NCBI GenBank assembly: GCA_963655255.1
Contig: CAVKEB010000001.1
Location: 108,461 to 172,460, forward strand
DNA length: 64,000 nucleotides
Source of the DNA: CAG-791 sp963655255
GTDB taxonomy: Bacteria > Bacillota > Clostridia > Lachnospirales > Lachnospiraceae
Reading direction: 5' to 3'
The first letter of the stretch is position 1. Each line of letters opens with the position of its first letter. This document shows positions 7,751 to 17,211 of the stretch, piece after piece. Under the pieces are notes generated by a model, which saw nothing but the letters and a program-made list of their open reading frames with translations, ran no database searches and was not told the DNA's origin. A program made the position numbers and the translations under genes.

Positions 7751-10700
7751 TCCACTTTCTCCTCTTCTTCACTGCTCTCCGCGCTGCCGTTGTCCACCGC
7801 ATCGTCGTTTTCTCCTGCAGTTGCCGCCGACTCTGTGACCGCTGCGGTCCCGGCTTCTTCGCCCTTTACATCTTCTCCGCCGTTCTCCATACCGGATTCG
7901 GTATCCCCGGCGTCAACGCCTGCGGTCTCTTCGTCCGACGCCGCATCCCCGGTCTCTCCGGTCAGAGCACTCTCCTCTTCCGGATCCGTGACATCCTCCG
8001 TCACTGCCTCGCTGCCCTTCTCTTCCTCCAGAGACTCCTTCGAAGGATCGCCTTGTCCTGCCGTGAGATTTTTCAACTCCTCGGGCGGGAAGGTCAGCTG
8101 CTCCACGGTCTCCATCCGCAGAAGCCCGCGGATCCGGTTCTCGGCCTCCAGAAGCCTTTTGGCGCATTCCGCAAGGATCTCGTCGTCGGTCGGCATATCC
8201 CAGAACAGATCCCATTCCACAGAATCCTTGAGATCCTCATAATCCGAATGTCCGGTGAAATAATACTGCCACTCCCGGATGCAGTTCAGCTCCGCTCCTT
8301 CCGGAACGACCAGCTGCACCCTGCTGATTTCCTCTTCCTGCGTCCAGTCCCCGTTGATGCGGTATGGAACATTCGGATACCAGTATGCAAGCGACAGGAG
8401 CGGATCCGCGCTCGTTAAGACAATTCTCTCCAGATTCGTACAGCCCTGGAAGGCATACGACGGCAGGGCAGCATGTTCTTCTGCCCGATGGAAAACCACT
8501 TCCCGCAGACTTTCACAGCCTGAGAATGCATTTTCTCCAATGTTGAAAACACACTCCAGTTCCATCCGTTCCATCTGCGTACCGCGAAACGAATTGCTCC
8601 CGAGCAGGACGGTTCCGGTCATCTTCACCTCTCCTGCAAGAGCAGCATTCCAGAACGCTCCTTCATCCACATAGCCAAGCTCCGGAAGACTCTCCCAGTT
8701 CAGGAACCAGCTTCCATCCGCCGATCCGGTTTCCGCAAAGGCATACGAGAAGATCTCCAGCGTAGCCGCCGGAAGGCGGACCGAAGCATCCAGTTCCTTC
8801 CCGGCGCGAAGCGCAAGCCACGCATCGCCGCCTGCCCCGAGTCCATACAGCACCTTTCCGTTCTCACCGGTTTCCACCATCGCATAGGAGGCCACATTGC
8901 TCTGCCTGTCAAAGCTGACTGCATGTCCCACAGGATAGCCGTGACTGGAATAATCATCTCCGTCACCATAGCTTGGAACGAAGAAGAAACACTGCCTGGA
9001 ACCGCCTCCGTAGCTCTGTTCCACCGTCGGCACATAGTTGTTTTCCCTTACGCATTCCTTCGCATTAGAAGCAAGGAAACGAAGGGATGAGCAGCCGTCA
9101 AAGGCCTTGTCGCCAATGGCAATGGTGTCCTTCGATGAAATCAGGACACCCTCCAGTGAACTGCAGCCTTCAAACGCGGATGCTCCGATCTTCTCCGTGT
9201 CCTCCGAAAGAATGACCCACCGGAGCGATGTGCAGTTCTGGAACGCTCCTTCCGCAATGCCGGTGATCACAAGCTTCGTTCCGTCCGCATCGGTCAGGGC
9301 GTCCGAATCAAACGAAGTGATGTCCACCGGGGCCGACTCCAGAATCGTCCGGATCTCTCCGTCCTCTTCCTCCTGGAAATACCGGAATCCCTCCGGATTC
9401 TCCTGTTCCTGCACCAGTTCCACTTCAATGGCATGACCCGCACCCGCCTGGCTCAGTTGTCTCTCGATGTCTTTTTTCTGTTCCCGGCTGTAGCAGACGA
9501 TTTTCCGGACATTGCTGCGGGCAAGGCTGTCCTTCTGCAGTTCTACCAGACTTCCGGTATAGGAAAGCCGGATCGTTTCGATCTCTCCGGTATACTGGAA
9601 CGCCTTCTCCTGTATGCTCCGGATCTCCGGTGTCAGACGGGCGGTTGTTCCGTCCCCGACAAAGCAGTGAGCCGCTCCGTCTTCACTGAGCACGGCTCCG
9701 TCACCGGTCACGCGGTACGCGGTGTCCGGATTCTCCCTCGCGCTGACCGTATTGCCGCTCGCCGCCGTGAAATTCTTCTTCTCTTTACGAAGGAAGGAAA
9801 TGAGCAGTTCATCCTTCACCTGAACGTTGCACTGCGTATCATTCAGGTACTGGCAGTCCATCTGCGGCAGCTCCTCTTCCGTTTCCGCCTCCAGACAGAT
9901 GGATTTCAGATTGTTGTAATAAGGGATCACCACCTTCCGGATTTTCCCGGAGACCGTGATGCTCTCTTTTCCCAAAGGAATTCCGAGCAGTTCATCCCTC
10001 CCCTTGCTGTAGAGAAAGCCGTCTGCATCGGAAGAATAATATGAATTGTCTTCACTGACGATCCAGGCATCCTCCACGTAATACCGGTTCGAGACGGTAT
10101 TCATATATACAACCGTGTCCGGAACGGAGATCGTCTTCACGCCAACCAGCGTCCACAGGTCCGGATCGGAAAAGTCCACCGCCTGCACGTACTGCGGAAT
10201 CTCCAGATTCTCCGGGCCATACCAGCCGTAGTCCGTCAGCGTCTGGAAAAAGCCGCTCAGCGATTCCGGGCCGCTCTCGCCCGTCAGATCATCCAGAAGC
10301 CGGTACTGGAGCTTCACCGTATAAAGATCCGTATCAAGAGGCACGGTCCCTGCAGGCTCCAGCACGTGAAGTCCGCTTCCTGCAGGATACAGCCAGGAGA
10401 CCGTCTCCCCGTCTTCTGTCCAGCCCGGGAAGAGTTCCGTCAGCGCTTCTCCTGTGGTCAGAATCCGGTTCTGCAGTTTGTAAAGATTCAGCAGCGAACT
10501 GCTGGCCAGATACTGATTGCTGCTCTCCTGATTCAGAATGCAGTCATCGGGGATCGGATTCTCGCCTTCCTTCCGTTTCCTCGATAAAACCAGAATTCTG
10601 CTGTCTTCCACTTCATAAGAGACCTGGGTCTCCGTCCACGGATCCGACTGAGAAAGCCGGTAAGAGGCCTTGATCACGACCCTGGTCTTATCGACATCCT

Positions 10701-11754
10701 CCGGGATCGTCACCGGAAAGCTTTCCCAGGTTTTCCCGCCATCGAATGAAATTCCGTCAATGCGGATGTACTTGTTGTAATCGTCCTCTCCCCATGCATA
10801 GGTATTCCGGTCTTTGTCCACAACAAAGGTATCCAGCGCATAGAAAACCGACCTTGACGTCACTTCCTGCCCGCGGTACAGACAGTAATCCGGATAGAAG
10901 CCTTTCATAATCTTGACCCCGCCCGGCGCAATGTCGTCCTTTTTGGATTCGTCAAACGACGGCATCGGTCCAAAGCCAATAGAAGGCTTCGGCTTCGTTC
11001 CCGGTGCGGCAGGGTCGGAGCCGATTGAGGGGTCCAGAACGCCCGGTTTCTCCGTCCCGTCCTCTCCGGGCTTCGGATCCGGAATGGGCTCCACGATACT
11101 GCCCGCATTGTCCTTGCCGGGACCGGTGCTGTCTCCGTTCTCCCGGCTGCCCGAAGAAGCCCCGGAGGAAGAATCTCCGCGGTCTCCGCTTCCGGACGAA
11201 GAAGAGCCCTCTCCTCCACGGCCGCTCTCCCCCTCTCCCCTTCCTTCCAAAGGGGTACCTCCCGTGGTCATTCCATCTCCGGACTCACTGCCCGGCATGC
11301 GGATGACGAGGTCTGCGTGAGAGGGATCACTCACGAAATCGTAGATCGTGTCTCCCACTGCTGTGGCTGCCTGCGGCGAACCGCTTCCGGAGACACCGTT
11401 TCCCGCAGCGGCTCCTGCCGCAGTCATCACCGCGCCGCTCCCGGTCTGCGCAAGAGCCTGCTGCCCGTCCTGCAGAAGGACTCCGGCTCCTCCCGTGGAT
11501 GCCGGTTTTTCCTTTTCCTTCACGTCATCCACCTTTTCCCAGATGCTGCTGTCGCCATCTTCATCATCCTGTTTTCTGCCGGACTTGTCCGCGTCTTCCG
11601 GGAACGCAATCTGATTGGCCTGCAGCATCTGCGCAAAGCTCTTTGGCTGAAACTGACTGCCGGAAATATATGTTTTTGCCGCAAAGGCCGTCCCGCCCGT
11701 CAGAACCAGTGCCGATGCGGTCAGAACCGCTGCCCGTACCTTGGAATGCTTCAT
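7747..11754 (-). CDS. Large secreted BspA-type leucine-rich-repeat protein
   Basis: 1335 residues. An N-terminal signal peptide (Lys-rich start, hydrophobic core, cleavage after about AFA, residue 25) shows export. A Gly/Ser/Glu-rich low-complexity linker covers about 60-230. The middle is beta-rich without a recognised domain. BspA-type repeats (AFQNCTSLRWV, AFEGCSSLEGV, AFSGCESLREV, AFQGCTNLERI) lie at about 820-1130. The last about 110 residues are strongly acidic. I see no LPxTG motif, no C-terminal membrane anchor and no S-layer repeat, so attachment is unexplained. It overlaps the kinase gene before it and the MoxR gene after it by ATGA. BspA-like proteins often bind host or matrix ligands. 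Confidence 0.85.
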   Translation of the reverse strand: MKHSKVRAAVLTASALVLTGGTAFAAKTYISGSQFQPKSFAQMLQANQIAFPEDADKSGRKQDDEDGDSSIWEKVDDVKEKEKPASTGGAGVLLQDGQQALAQTGSGAVMTAAGAAAGNGVSGSGSPQAATAVGDTIYDFVSDPSHADLVIRMPGSESGDGMTTGGTPLEGRGEGESGRGGEGSSSSGSGDRGDSSSGASSGSRENGDSTGPGKDNAGSIVEPIPDPKPGEDGTEKPGVLDPSIGSDPAAPGTKPKPSIGFGPMPSFDESKKDDIAPGGVKIMKGFYPDYCLYRGQEVTSRSVFYALDTFVVDKDRNTYAWGEDDYNKYIRIDGISFDGGKTWESFPVTIPEDVDKTRVVIKASYRLSQSDPWTETQVSYEVEDSRILVLSRKRKEGENPIPDDCILNQESSNQYLASSSLLNLYKLQNRILTTGEALTELFPGWTEDGETVSWLYPAGSGLHVLEPAGTVPLDTDLYTVKLQYRLLDDLTGESGPESLSGFFQTLTDYGWYGPENLEIPQYVQAVDFSDPDLWTLVGVKTISVPDTVVYMNTVSNRYYVEDAWIVSEDNSYYSSDADGFLYSKGRDELLGIPLGKESITVSGKIRKVVIPYYNNLKSICLEAETEEELPQMDCQYLNDTQCNVQVKDELLISFLRKEKKNFTAASGNTVSARENPDTAYRVTGDGAVLSEDGAAHCFVGDGTTARLTPEIRSIQEKAFQYTGEIETIRLSYTGSLVELQKDSLARSNVRKIVCYSREQKKDIERQLSQAGAGHAIEVELVQEQENPEGFRYFQEEEDGEIRTILESAPVDITSFDSDALTDADGTKLVITGIAEGAFQNCTSLRWVILSEDTEKIGASAFEGCSSLEGVLISSKDTIAIGDKAFDGCSSLRFLASNAKECVRENNYVPTVEQSYGGGSRQCFFFVPSYGDGDDYSSHGYPVGHAVSFDRQSNVASYAMVETGENGKVLYGLGAGGDAWLALRAGKELDASVRLPAATLEIFSYAFAETGSADGSWFLNWESLPELGYVDEGAFWNAALAGEVKMTGTVLLGSNSFRGTQMERMELECVFNIGENAFSGCESLREVVFHRAEEHAALPSYAFQGCTNLERIVLTSADPLLSLAYWYPNVPYRINGDWTQEEEISRVQLVVPEGAELNCIREWQYYFTGHSDYEDLKDSVEWDLFWDMPTDDEILAECAKRLLEAENRIRGLLRMETVEQLTFPPEELKNLTAGQGDPSKESLEEEKGSEAVTEDVTDPEEESALTGETGDAASDEETAGVDAGDTESGMENGGEDVKGEEAGTAAVTESAATAGENDDAVDNGSAESSEEEEKVE

Positions 11755-13469
11755 TGCTGATTTCCTCTTGTCCGGAAGAATTCCGAAATCCCCTGTCCCA
11801 GGACATCGTAATTCACCGGTTTTGCAAAATGTCCGTCCATGCCGCTCTCACGGGAAAGTCTCTCATCCTCCACGAAGGCATCCGCCGACAGGGCAAAAAT
11901 CGGAATCCGGCCCGCGTCGCTTCGTCTCAGTGTCCGGATGGCTCTTGCCGCCGTGCGTCCGTCCATCTCCGGCATCTGCACATCCATCAGGATGAAATCG
12001 TAATATCCTGCCGGGTGTTTTTCGAACAGATCCACGGCTTCCCGTCCGTTCGCCGCGATTTCGACCTCTGCGCCCATGCCGCCCAAAAGCTCCCCGGCGA
12101 TCATCGCGTTGATCTCGTTGTCTTCGGCATAGAGAATCCTCTTCCCGCGGAACACCGCCTTCGGGTCCTCATCCTTCTGCGCGGTGAAACCGGGTTCCGC
12201 CTTCGCAGAAGGTGCCGCATCCTCCGCCACCGGAAGGTGCAGGAAAACGCTGAAGTCCGAGCCCTTCCCCGGCATGCTCTCCACCACAATCTCGCCGCCC
12301 ATCAGGCGCACCAGCTGGTCGGTGATTGCCATGCCCAGGCCGGTTCCTCCGTACTTCTTCGAGGTCTCGATGGACTCCTGTTCAAAAGGCCGGAAAATCC
12401 GGTTGATGAATTCCGGCTCCATGCCGATTCCCGTGTCGTGAACGCGGATCATCAGATCCGCCGTATCGTCCCGGAGCATCATCTGCCGGAACGTGACGAT
12501 GATCTCTCCTTCGCTCGTGAATTTCACGGCGTTGGAGAGGAAGTTGATGATGACCTGGCTGATGCGCAGTTCGTCGCCGATCACGCAGTCCACCGTCATT
12601 TCCTCGAAGTTCACCGCATACCGGATGCCGCGGGCTTCCAGATTCTTGGCGAACATATCATACAGACGGCTTCCCAGCTCTCTCAGGCTGAAGCGCTTCT
12701 CCTCGAGCTCCACCTTGCCGGCCTCGATCCGCGACATATCCAGAATGTCATTGATCAGAGCGAGCTGATGGTCGGAAAGCTCCTGCGCCTTTTCCAGATA
12801 TTGATAGGCGGAACTCCCCTTGTCCAGCTTCTCCTCCGCCAGCGTTAAAAGCCCCTGAATGCCGTTCATCGGGGTGCGGATTTCATGCGACATTCTCGAC
12901 AGGAAGCTCGTCTTCGACTGGCTGGCCTCGTGTGCCTCCCGAAGAAGCTTCTCCGACCGCTCCAGCTGAAGATGGTATTCCGTATCCCGCCGGAATGTCA
13001 GAAGGTCGTACTGCCCCGAGGGATCCCGCCATGCGCAAAGGCGGATCCACTCTCCCCCCTGCTGCTCCCAGCTGCGCTCAAAGGGGTTCCTTCCGTCCCA
13101 GGCAAGATAAGCCTTCCATCCCGCTCCGGCCTCGCCGCTCCCGGTCATGCAGCGGTCAAGAGAAGACACGTCCTCCTGCAATTCCGCGAGCGTCACGCCA
13201 AGGAGCTTCTCCATATTGCCCGCCGCATAGACGGGAAGCCGGTCTTTGTTGCGGAGAGTCAGACAGACCTCATCGGTCCTTCCCGTCCATGAGGACAGGA
13301 AGGCACGTTCCGCCCCATTCCGGCGGCAGCCATGCCCTTTCTCATTCCTCTTCCCGCACAGAAAGGAAGCCGCAAGAACCGTCGCAATCACCAGTTCCAG
13401 ACAGCCGATTGTTATAAGACCCCAGTGCTGTCCCAGGGCCGTCAGCAGTTGTGCCGCCGTGTTTGTCAT
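11751..13469 (-). CDS. Hybrid sensor histidine kinase / response regulator
   Basis: 572 residues. One membrane segment (about 17-37) is followed by a PAS-like region (about 65-165), HisKA with SHEIRTPMNG (phospho-acceptor His195), a HATPase domain (NFLSNAVKF, DTGIGM, GGTGLGM) and a C-terminal receiver with AEDNE, phospho-Asp496 in LMDVQMPEMDG and Lys550. There is no DNA-binding output, so signal must leave through a histidine phosphotransfer protein or protein contact. It is the first gene of the five-gene operon and overlaps the leucine-rich-repeat gene by four bases. An HPt protein is encoded at 19887-20246, a possible partner by inference only. Confidence 0.92.
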   Translation of the reverse strand: MTNTAAQLLTALGQHWGLITIGCLELVIATVLAASFLCGKRNEKGHGCRRNGAERAFLSSWTGRTDEVCLTLRNKDRLPVYAAGNMEKLLGVTLAELQEDVSSLDRCMTGSGEAGAGWKAYLAWDGRNPFERSWEQQGGEWIRLCAWRDPSGQYDLLTFRRDTEYHLQLERSEKLLREAHEASQSKTSFLSRMSHEIRTPMNGIQGLLTLAEEKLDKGSSAYQYLEKAQELSDHQLALINDILDMSRIEAGKVELEEKRFSLRELGSRLYDMFAKNLEARGIRYAVNFEEMTVDCVIGDELRISQVIINFLSNAVKFTSEGEIIVTFRQMMLRDDTADLMIRVHDTGIGMEPEFINRIFRPFEQESIETSKKYGGTGLGMAITDQLVRLMGGEIVVESMPGKGSDFSVFLHLPVAEDAAPSAKAEPGFTAQKDEDPKAVFRGKRILYAEDNEINAMIAGELLGGMGAEVEIAANGREAVDLFEKHPAGYYDFILMDVQMPEMDGRTAARAIRTLRRSDAGRIPIFALSADAFVEDERLSRESGMDGHFAKPVNYDVLGQGISEFFRTRGNQQ

Positions 13470-13688
13470 TTTCCTTTATTTCTCCGATATTTTTATCCAA
13501 TGGATGGAAAAGCGGGAACAGCCGTTTTCCGCGACCATTCCCGCCAGCTGAGCATACGATCACAATCTCATTCAGAATATCATATCCTCTCTCTTTTTCC
13601 TACACGGAACGCGCTTTTCATGAATATTCAGACATTTCCGGTCAAGTGTCGGTTTCCCCGGGAGCCATTCGCCGACAGGCAGTTTATT
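13470..13688 (-). promoter_or_regulatory. Presumed promoter region of the five-gene operon
   Basis: The 219-bp space upstream of the hybrid kinase is the only sizeable gap before the operon, so its promoter should lie here. No strong sigma-A-type pair is obvious; a TATGAT on the minus strand near 13575 is the best -10 candidate but lacks a good -35. Confidence 0.3.
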
Positions 13689-15092
13689 TTAAGCTCCTGC
13701 AAGACTTTTCTTCGACCAGCGGTGTCCGGCGAGGCGGATCAGAAAAATCACGCCGCGGAAGCACAGCTCGATGCACATTGCAGTCCACACGCCGCGAAGG
13801 CCGATTCGGGGAGCCAGGAAGGCCGCCAGCGGAATCCGCACCGCCCACATGCTCAGAAGGCTCATGCAGGAGGGAACGAGCGTATCGCCCGCACCGCGGA
13901 ACACGCCGCCCGCCACAATGGAAGCCCCGAACATCGGTTCCGCGAAGGCTTCGATCCGAAGAACCGAGGCACCGAGCGCCCGCACCTTCTGGTCCGGCGT
14001 CAGGATTCCGATCATCTGCGGCGCAAAAGCGAACATCAGGGCTCCGCTCCCCGCCATCAGAAGCGCTCCGAAAATCGTCGTCAGCCAGCCGAGCCTCCGC
14101 ACCAGATCCTGTCTGCCCGCACCGATGCTCTGTCCGATCAGCGTCGTTGCCGCAGAACCGATGCCGTAGCCCGGCATGTAGCAGAGGCTCTCCGCCGTGA
14201 CGGCCAGCGAATTGGCCGCGATCGCAAGCGTGCCGAGCGGCGCGACGATGGTGGTGCAGGTAATCTGCGCCGCGCACAGAACCGAGGACTCGAACGCAAT
14301 CGGCAGCGCGATTTTCGCGGCAACGCCGAGGTCATGTGCCTGCATCCGGAGCGGTTCGCCGCGGTGATGCCGCAGAATCCGGCTCCTCCACTGAATGTAG
14401 ACAATCCCGGCGACCAGAGCCGTCGACTCCGCGAGCGTCGTTCCGAGCGCCGCACCGGCAACTCCCAGTCCCGCACCGGGGAGCGTCAGACCCGCCACAG
14501 AGTGCTCCGGGAAAATCGTAAACGAGTTGAACACCACGTCCAGAATGCACGTCATCACCAGAAGAAGGCTCGGAGCCGTCATGTTGCCCGTGCACTGGAG
14601 TGCCCCGGAGACCAGATTGAGAAGCGTCATCACCGGCATGGTCAGGGAGAACACGAGAAAATAGTCCGCAGAATGTCCCACAATATCGGCATCTCCGCCG
14701 AGCCATACCGGGAGCCCTGCGTGAATCAGCACGCCCACGAGACCGATGAGAGCTCCCATGCACAGAACCGACACGATGCCCTGACGGAAAATATCCCTTG
14801 CCTTCTTCTCATTTCCCGCGCCGACATACTGCGCGATCTGCACGGAGAAACCGGTTCCCACTGCGTTTCCGATCCCGCCCATGAGCCATGTCGTGGAGGC
14901 GATCAGGCCGATGGAGGCCGATGCATCCGCGCCCAGCGATCCCACCATGGACGCGTCGATGTACTCCATGATGATTTCCGAAATCTGCGCAAGGATCCCC
15001 GGTATGCTCAGCTGCACGATCAGAAGGAGCTGCTGCCGGAAGGTCAGCTTCTTTCCTTCCCGCAGGTCTTTTAACAGTTGGTTTTGTCCCAT
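13689..15092 (-). CDS. MATE-family multidrug/cation exporter (copy 1)
   Basis: 467 residues with about twelve membrane segments. The start MGQNQLLKDLREGKKLTFRQQLLLIVQLSIPGILAQISEI fits a MATE N-terminus, and the internal duplication of two six-helix bundles is visible. These proteins export cationic drugs or metabolites using Na+ or H+ gradients; substrate is not predictable. No regulator gene is adjacent. Two other MATE genes occur in the window (22473-23873 and 48490-49881); the three are clearly diverged in sequence, so they are not recent duplicates. Confidence 0.93.
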   Translation of the reverse strand: MGQNQLLKDLREGKKLTFRQQLLLIVQLSIPGILAQISEIIMEYIDASMVGSLGADASASIGLIASTTWLMGGIGNAVGTGFSVQIAQYVGAGNEKKARDIFRQGIVSVLCMGALIGLVGVLIHAGLPVWLGGDADIVGHSADYFLVFSLTMPVMTLLNLVSGALQCTGNMTAPSLLLVMTCILDVVFNSFTIFPEHSVAGLTLPGAGLGVAGAALGTTLAESTALVAGIVYIQWRSRILRHHRGEPLRMQAHDLGVAAKIALPIAFESSVLCAAQITCTTIVAPLGTLAIAANSLAVTAESLCYMPGYGIGSAATTLIGQSIGAGRQDLVRRLGWLTTIFGALLMAGSGALMFAFAPQMIGILTPDQKVRALGASVLRIEAFAEPMFGASIVAGGVFRGAGDTLVPSCMSLLSMWAVRIPLAAFLAPRIGLRGVWTAMCIELCFRGVIFLIRLAGHRWSKKSLAGA

Positions 15093-15295
15093 AGAATTGC
15101 TTTCACTTTCTTTTTTCGTTATACTCTCTTATCGGAAAACGGTCTGTCCTCCCGGATTTTTGCTGCAAAACGGCACTCTTTGCAACGAGGCCGTCCGGCT
15201 ATGGCATGACCGCGCAGACCGGAGTTTCCATGTACTTTCCCTGTATCTACGCACTACTTATGCTGCGGCACTGCTGCCGCGGAAAGGATTTTCTT

Positions 15296-15580
15296 ATGAC
15301 GTTTACTTATCCTGCCGTCATGCGCCTTGGCGATGACGGCCGCTATACCGGTTATTTTCCGGATCTCGACGACTGCACCTTCGAGGGCGGCAGCATTGAT
15401 GAAGCCATTGACGCGGCCATCGCTGCCGAAAAGAGCTGGATTGAGGTCCAGATGGATGAAGATGATGAATACGGCGCGGAGATGCCCTTTATCTCCGATC
15501 ACGAGGACATCCCGCTGAAAGACGGCGAGTTCATCCGCGACATCGCCGTGATCATGCATTTTGAAGTAGGTTATTATTGA
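15296..15580 (+). CDS. Orphan HicB-like antitoxin-fold protein
   Basis: 94 residues. The opening FTYPAVMRLGDDGRYTGYFPDLDDCTFEGGSIDEAI is the partial-RNase-H HicB fold, and the charged C-terminus lacks an obvious DNA-binding domain. The ATG at 15296 follows GGAAAGG at a good distance; an upstream in-frame ATG lacks a ribosome site. No HicA-type toxin (about 60 residues with a central His) is found on either side, so it is either a solitary regulator or a stand-alone HicB-like domain. Its last seven bases overlap the convergent truA gene. Confidence 0.8.
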   Translation: MTFTYPAVMRLGDDGRYTGYFPDLDDCTFEGGSIDEAIDAAIAAEKSWIEVQMDEDDEYGAEMPFISDHEDIPLKDGEFIRDIAVIMHFEVGYY

Positions 15581-16344
15581 AAATCCACCTTCATAAGGCA
15601 CAGGCCTGCTGCGGGAGCAGTCGGGCCTGCTTTTTTGCGGTCCCCGGCCTCCAGAATCCGGTCCATGTCCTCCGGTGTCATTCTGCCGTACCCCGCTTCC
15701 AGGAGGGTTCCCGTGAGGATCCGGACCATGTTCTGGAGGAACCCGGTTCCGTGATAGTAGATGCGGATGTAGTGTCCCGTCGTCTCCAGACGAATGGAGT
15801 CCACCCGGCGAACGGTGGACTTCTTCATGTGGGAATTGCCGCAGAAGCTCTTAAAGTCATGCTCGCCCACAAGGCGTTCCGCCGCGGTCCGCATTCTCTC
15901 CACATCCGGCATTTCCTTCAGCATCCACACATACTTCCGGTCAAAAACCGGCTTGCTCCCGTCCTCACTGTACCAGAGCGTGTACCGATAGGTCTTTCCC
16001 GTCGCCTTGAAGCGGCTGTGGAAGCGGTCCGCCGCCCGCTTCACCTCGTTTACGCTGATGTCGTCCGGCAGATACCGGTTCAGATACCTCTGGATCTCCT
16101 CCTCCGAGAGGTCCGTGTCCAGAAGAACATTGGCCGTCATGGCTCTTGCATGAACTCCGGCATCCGTCCTCCCGGCCCCGATCACCGTCACCGGTTTCTC
16201 CGGCTTCTTCCCGGAGGCCGTCTCCAGCATCTGCGTCAGGACGGTCTCGAGCTTCCCCTGGATGGTCATATCCGTATTCGGCTGATGCTCCCAGCCGTAG
16301 TAGCGCGTGCCGTCGTAGCTGACGATCATTTTATAATTCTTCAT
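15574..16344 (-). CDS. truA: tRNA pseudouridine(38-40) synthase TruA
   Basis: 256 residues, the usual family length. The catalytic Asp61 lies in GAGRTDAGVHA, preceded by YDGTRYYGWEHQP. TruA isomerises uridine to pseudouridine at positions 38-40 of the tRNA anticodon arm. Clostridial truA genes often sit beside ECF-transporter or ribosomal genes, but here the gene stands alone, facing the HicB-like gene. It diverges from the CYTH gene with a 146-bp space between them. Confidence 0.96.
   Translation of the reverse strand: MKNYKMIVSYDGTRYYGWEHQPNTDMTIQGKLETVLTQMLETASGKKPEKPVTVIGAGRTDAGVHARAMTANVLLDTDLSEEEIQRYLNRYLPDDISVNEVKRAADRFHSRFKATGKTYRYTLWYSEDGSKPVFDRKYVWMLKEMPDVERMRTAAERLVGEHDFKSFCGNSHMKKSTVRRVDSIRLETTGHYIRIYYHGTGFLQNMVRILTGTLLEAGYGRMTPEDMDRILEAGDRKKAGPTAPAAGLCLMKVDFQ
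15599..15636 (+). terminator. Terminator for the HicB-like gene inside truA
   Basis: A GC-rich stem (CAGGCC at 15601 with GGCCTG at 15624) is followed by six T residues on the plus strand. It lies within the last codons of the convergent truA gene, so one sequence serves as coding DNA on one strand and terminator on the other. Confidence 0.75.
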
Positions 16345-16490
16345 GAAAACCCTTTCTTGACGATTTCTTTTTTCGCTTTACACTGAAATTACAAAGCGGC
16401 CGGATTTCTTCCCATGCAGACGGAGGATTCCCTGCGTCCGCCGCAAAGATCAATCCTCAAATTTCATTTGAATCACAAGGAGCTTCTCAT

Positions 16491-17063
16491 ATGACGGAAT
16501 CTCATTTCCATGTAACCTCATCCTCCCGTTCGGACTCCGAACAGAAAACTCCGCTTGAAATCGAGCGCAAATGGCTGGTCGAAGGCTGGCCCCCGGCATC
16601 CGCGCATCTTACTCTTCTTAAGGAAGAGCTCATGCGGCAGGGGTACCTCTGCGTAGAACCGACGGTGCGCATCCGCGAGGAAACCATCCTTGGAGAAACG
16701 CCCTCCTATATTCTCTGCTTCAAGAGCCGCGGGAACGGGCTCACCCGCAAGGAAATCGAATTCCCGATCGCACCGGAGAACTTCCGTCAGCTGGAAGACC
16801 TCATCGGCCTTCCCCTCATTCCCAAGCTCCGCAGGACCTATCTTCTCGCAGATGGACATCACCTCGAGGTCAACGCCGTGGACGAGGAGGCTCCCACTGC
16901 TTTTTTCTATGCGGAAGTCGAGTTCTCCTCCGAGGAAGAAGCCAGGCGCTTCTCCCCGGACGCCGCCCGTCTGGGCGAATACCTGCAAAATGACGTCACT
17001 TACACCCCCGGCATGACGATGGGAGCCTACTGGCGGAGGAACCGCCTCGGTCAGGACTCCTGA
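16491..17063 (+). CDS. CYTH-domain protein (triphosphate tunnel metalloenzyme family)
   Basis: 190 residues. The diagnostic ExExK motif is LEIERK (Glu23, Glu25, Lys27), followed by the alternating charged strands of the tunnel fold (PTVRIREE, RKEIEFPI, KLRRTY, EVEFSSEEEA). Members hydrolyse inorganic triphosphate or nucleoside triphosphates, or make thiamine triphosphate or cAMP; sequence alone does not separate these. The ATG at 16491 is preceded by AAGGAGC. The gene ends at a good terminator and is monocistronic. Confidence 0.9.
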   Translation: MTESHFHVTSSSRSDSEQKTPLEIERKWLVEGWPPASAHLTLLKEELMRQGYLCVEPTVRIREETILGETPSYILCFKSRGNGLTRKEIEFPIAPENFRQLEDLIGLPLIPKLRRTYLLADGHHLEVNAVDEEAPTAFFYAEVEFSSEEEARRFSPDAARLGEYLQNDVTYTPGMTMGAYWRRNRLGQDS

Positions 17064-17124
17064 CGCCGTCCCTGTTACGGGAAGCGGTCCTTTTCGCAGA
17101 GCATTTCCTGCCTTTCCGCACACT

Positions 17125-17168
17125 GCCGCAGACAGGCTCTTTGAGTTTGGCCTTGTCTGCGGCTTTTC
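17125..17168 (+). terminator. Terminator of the CYTH gene
   Basis: Arms GCCGCAGACA (from 17125) and TGTCTGCGGC (ending 17163) with a short loop, followed by TTTT on the plus strand. The opposite strand lacks a T run. Confidence 0.85.
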
Positions 17169-17211
17169 TGTAGCTTCCGTGTTCTCGTGCGTGATTGTTC
17201 CGATCCGCCGA

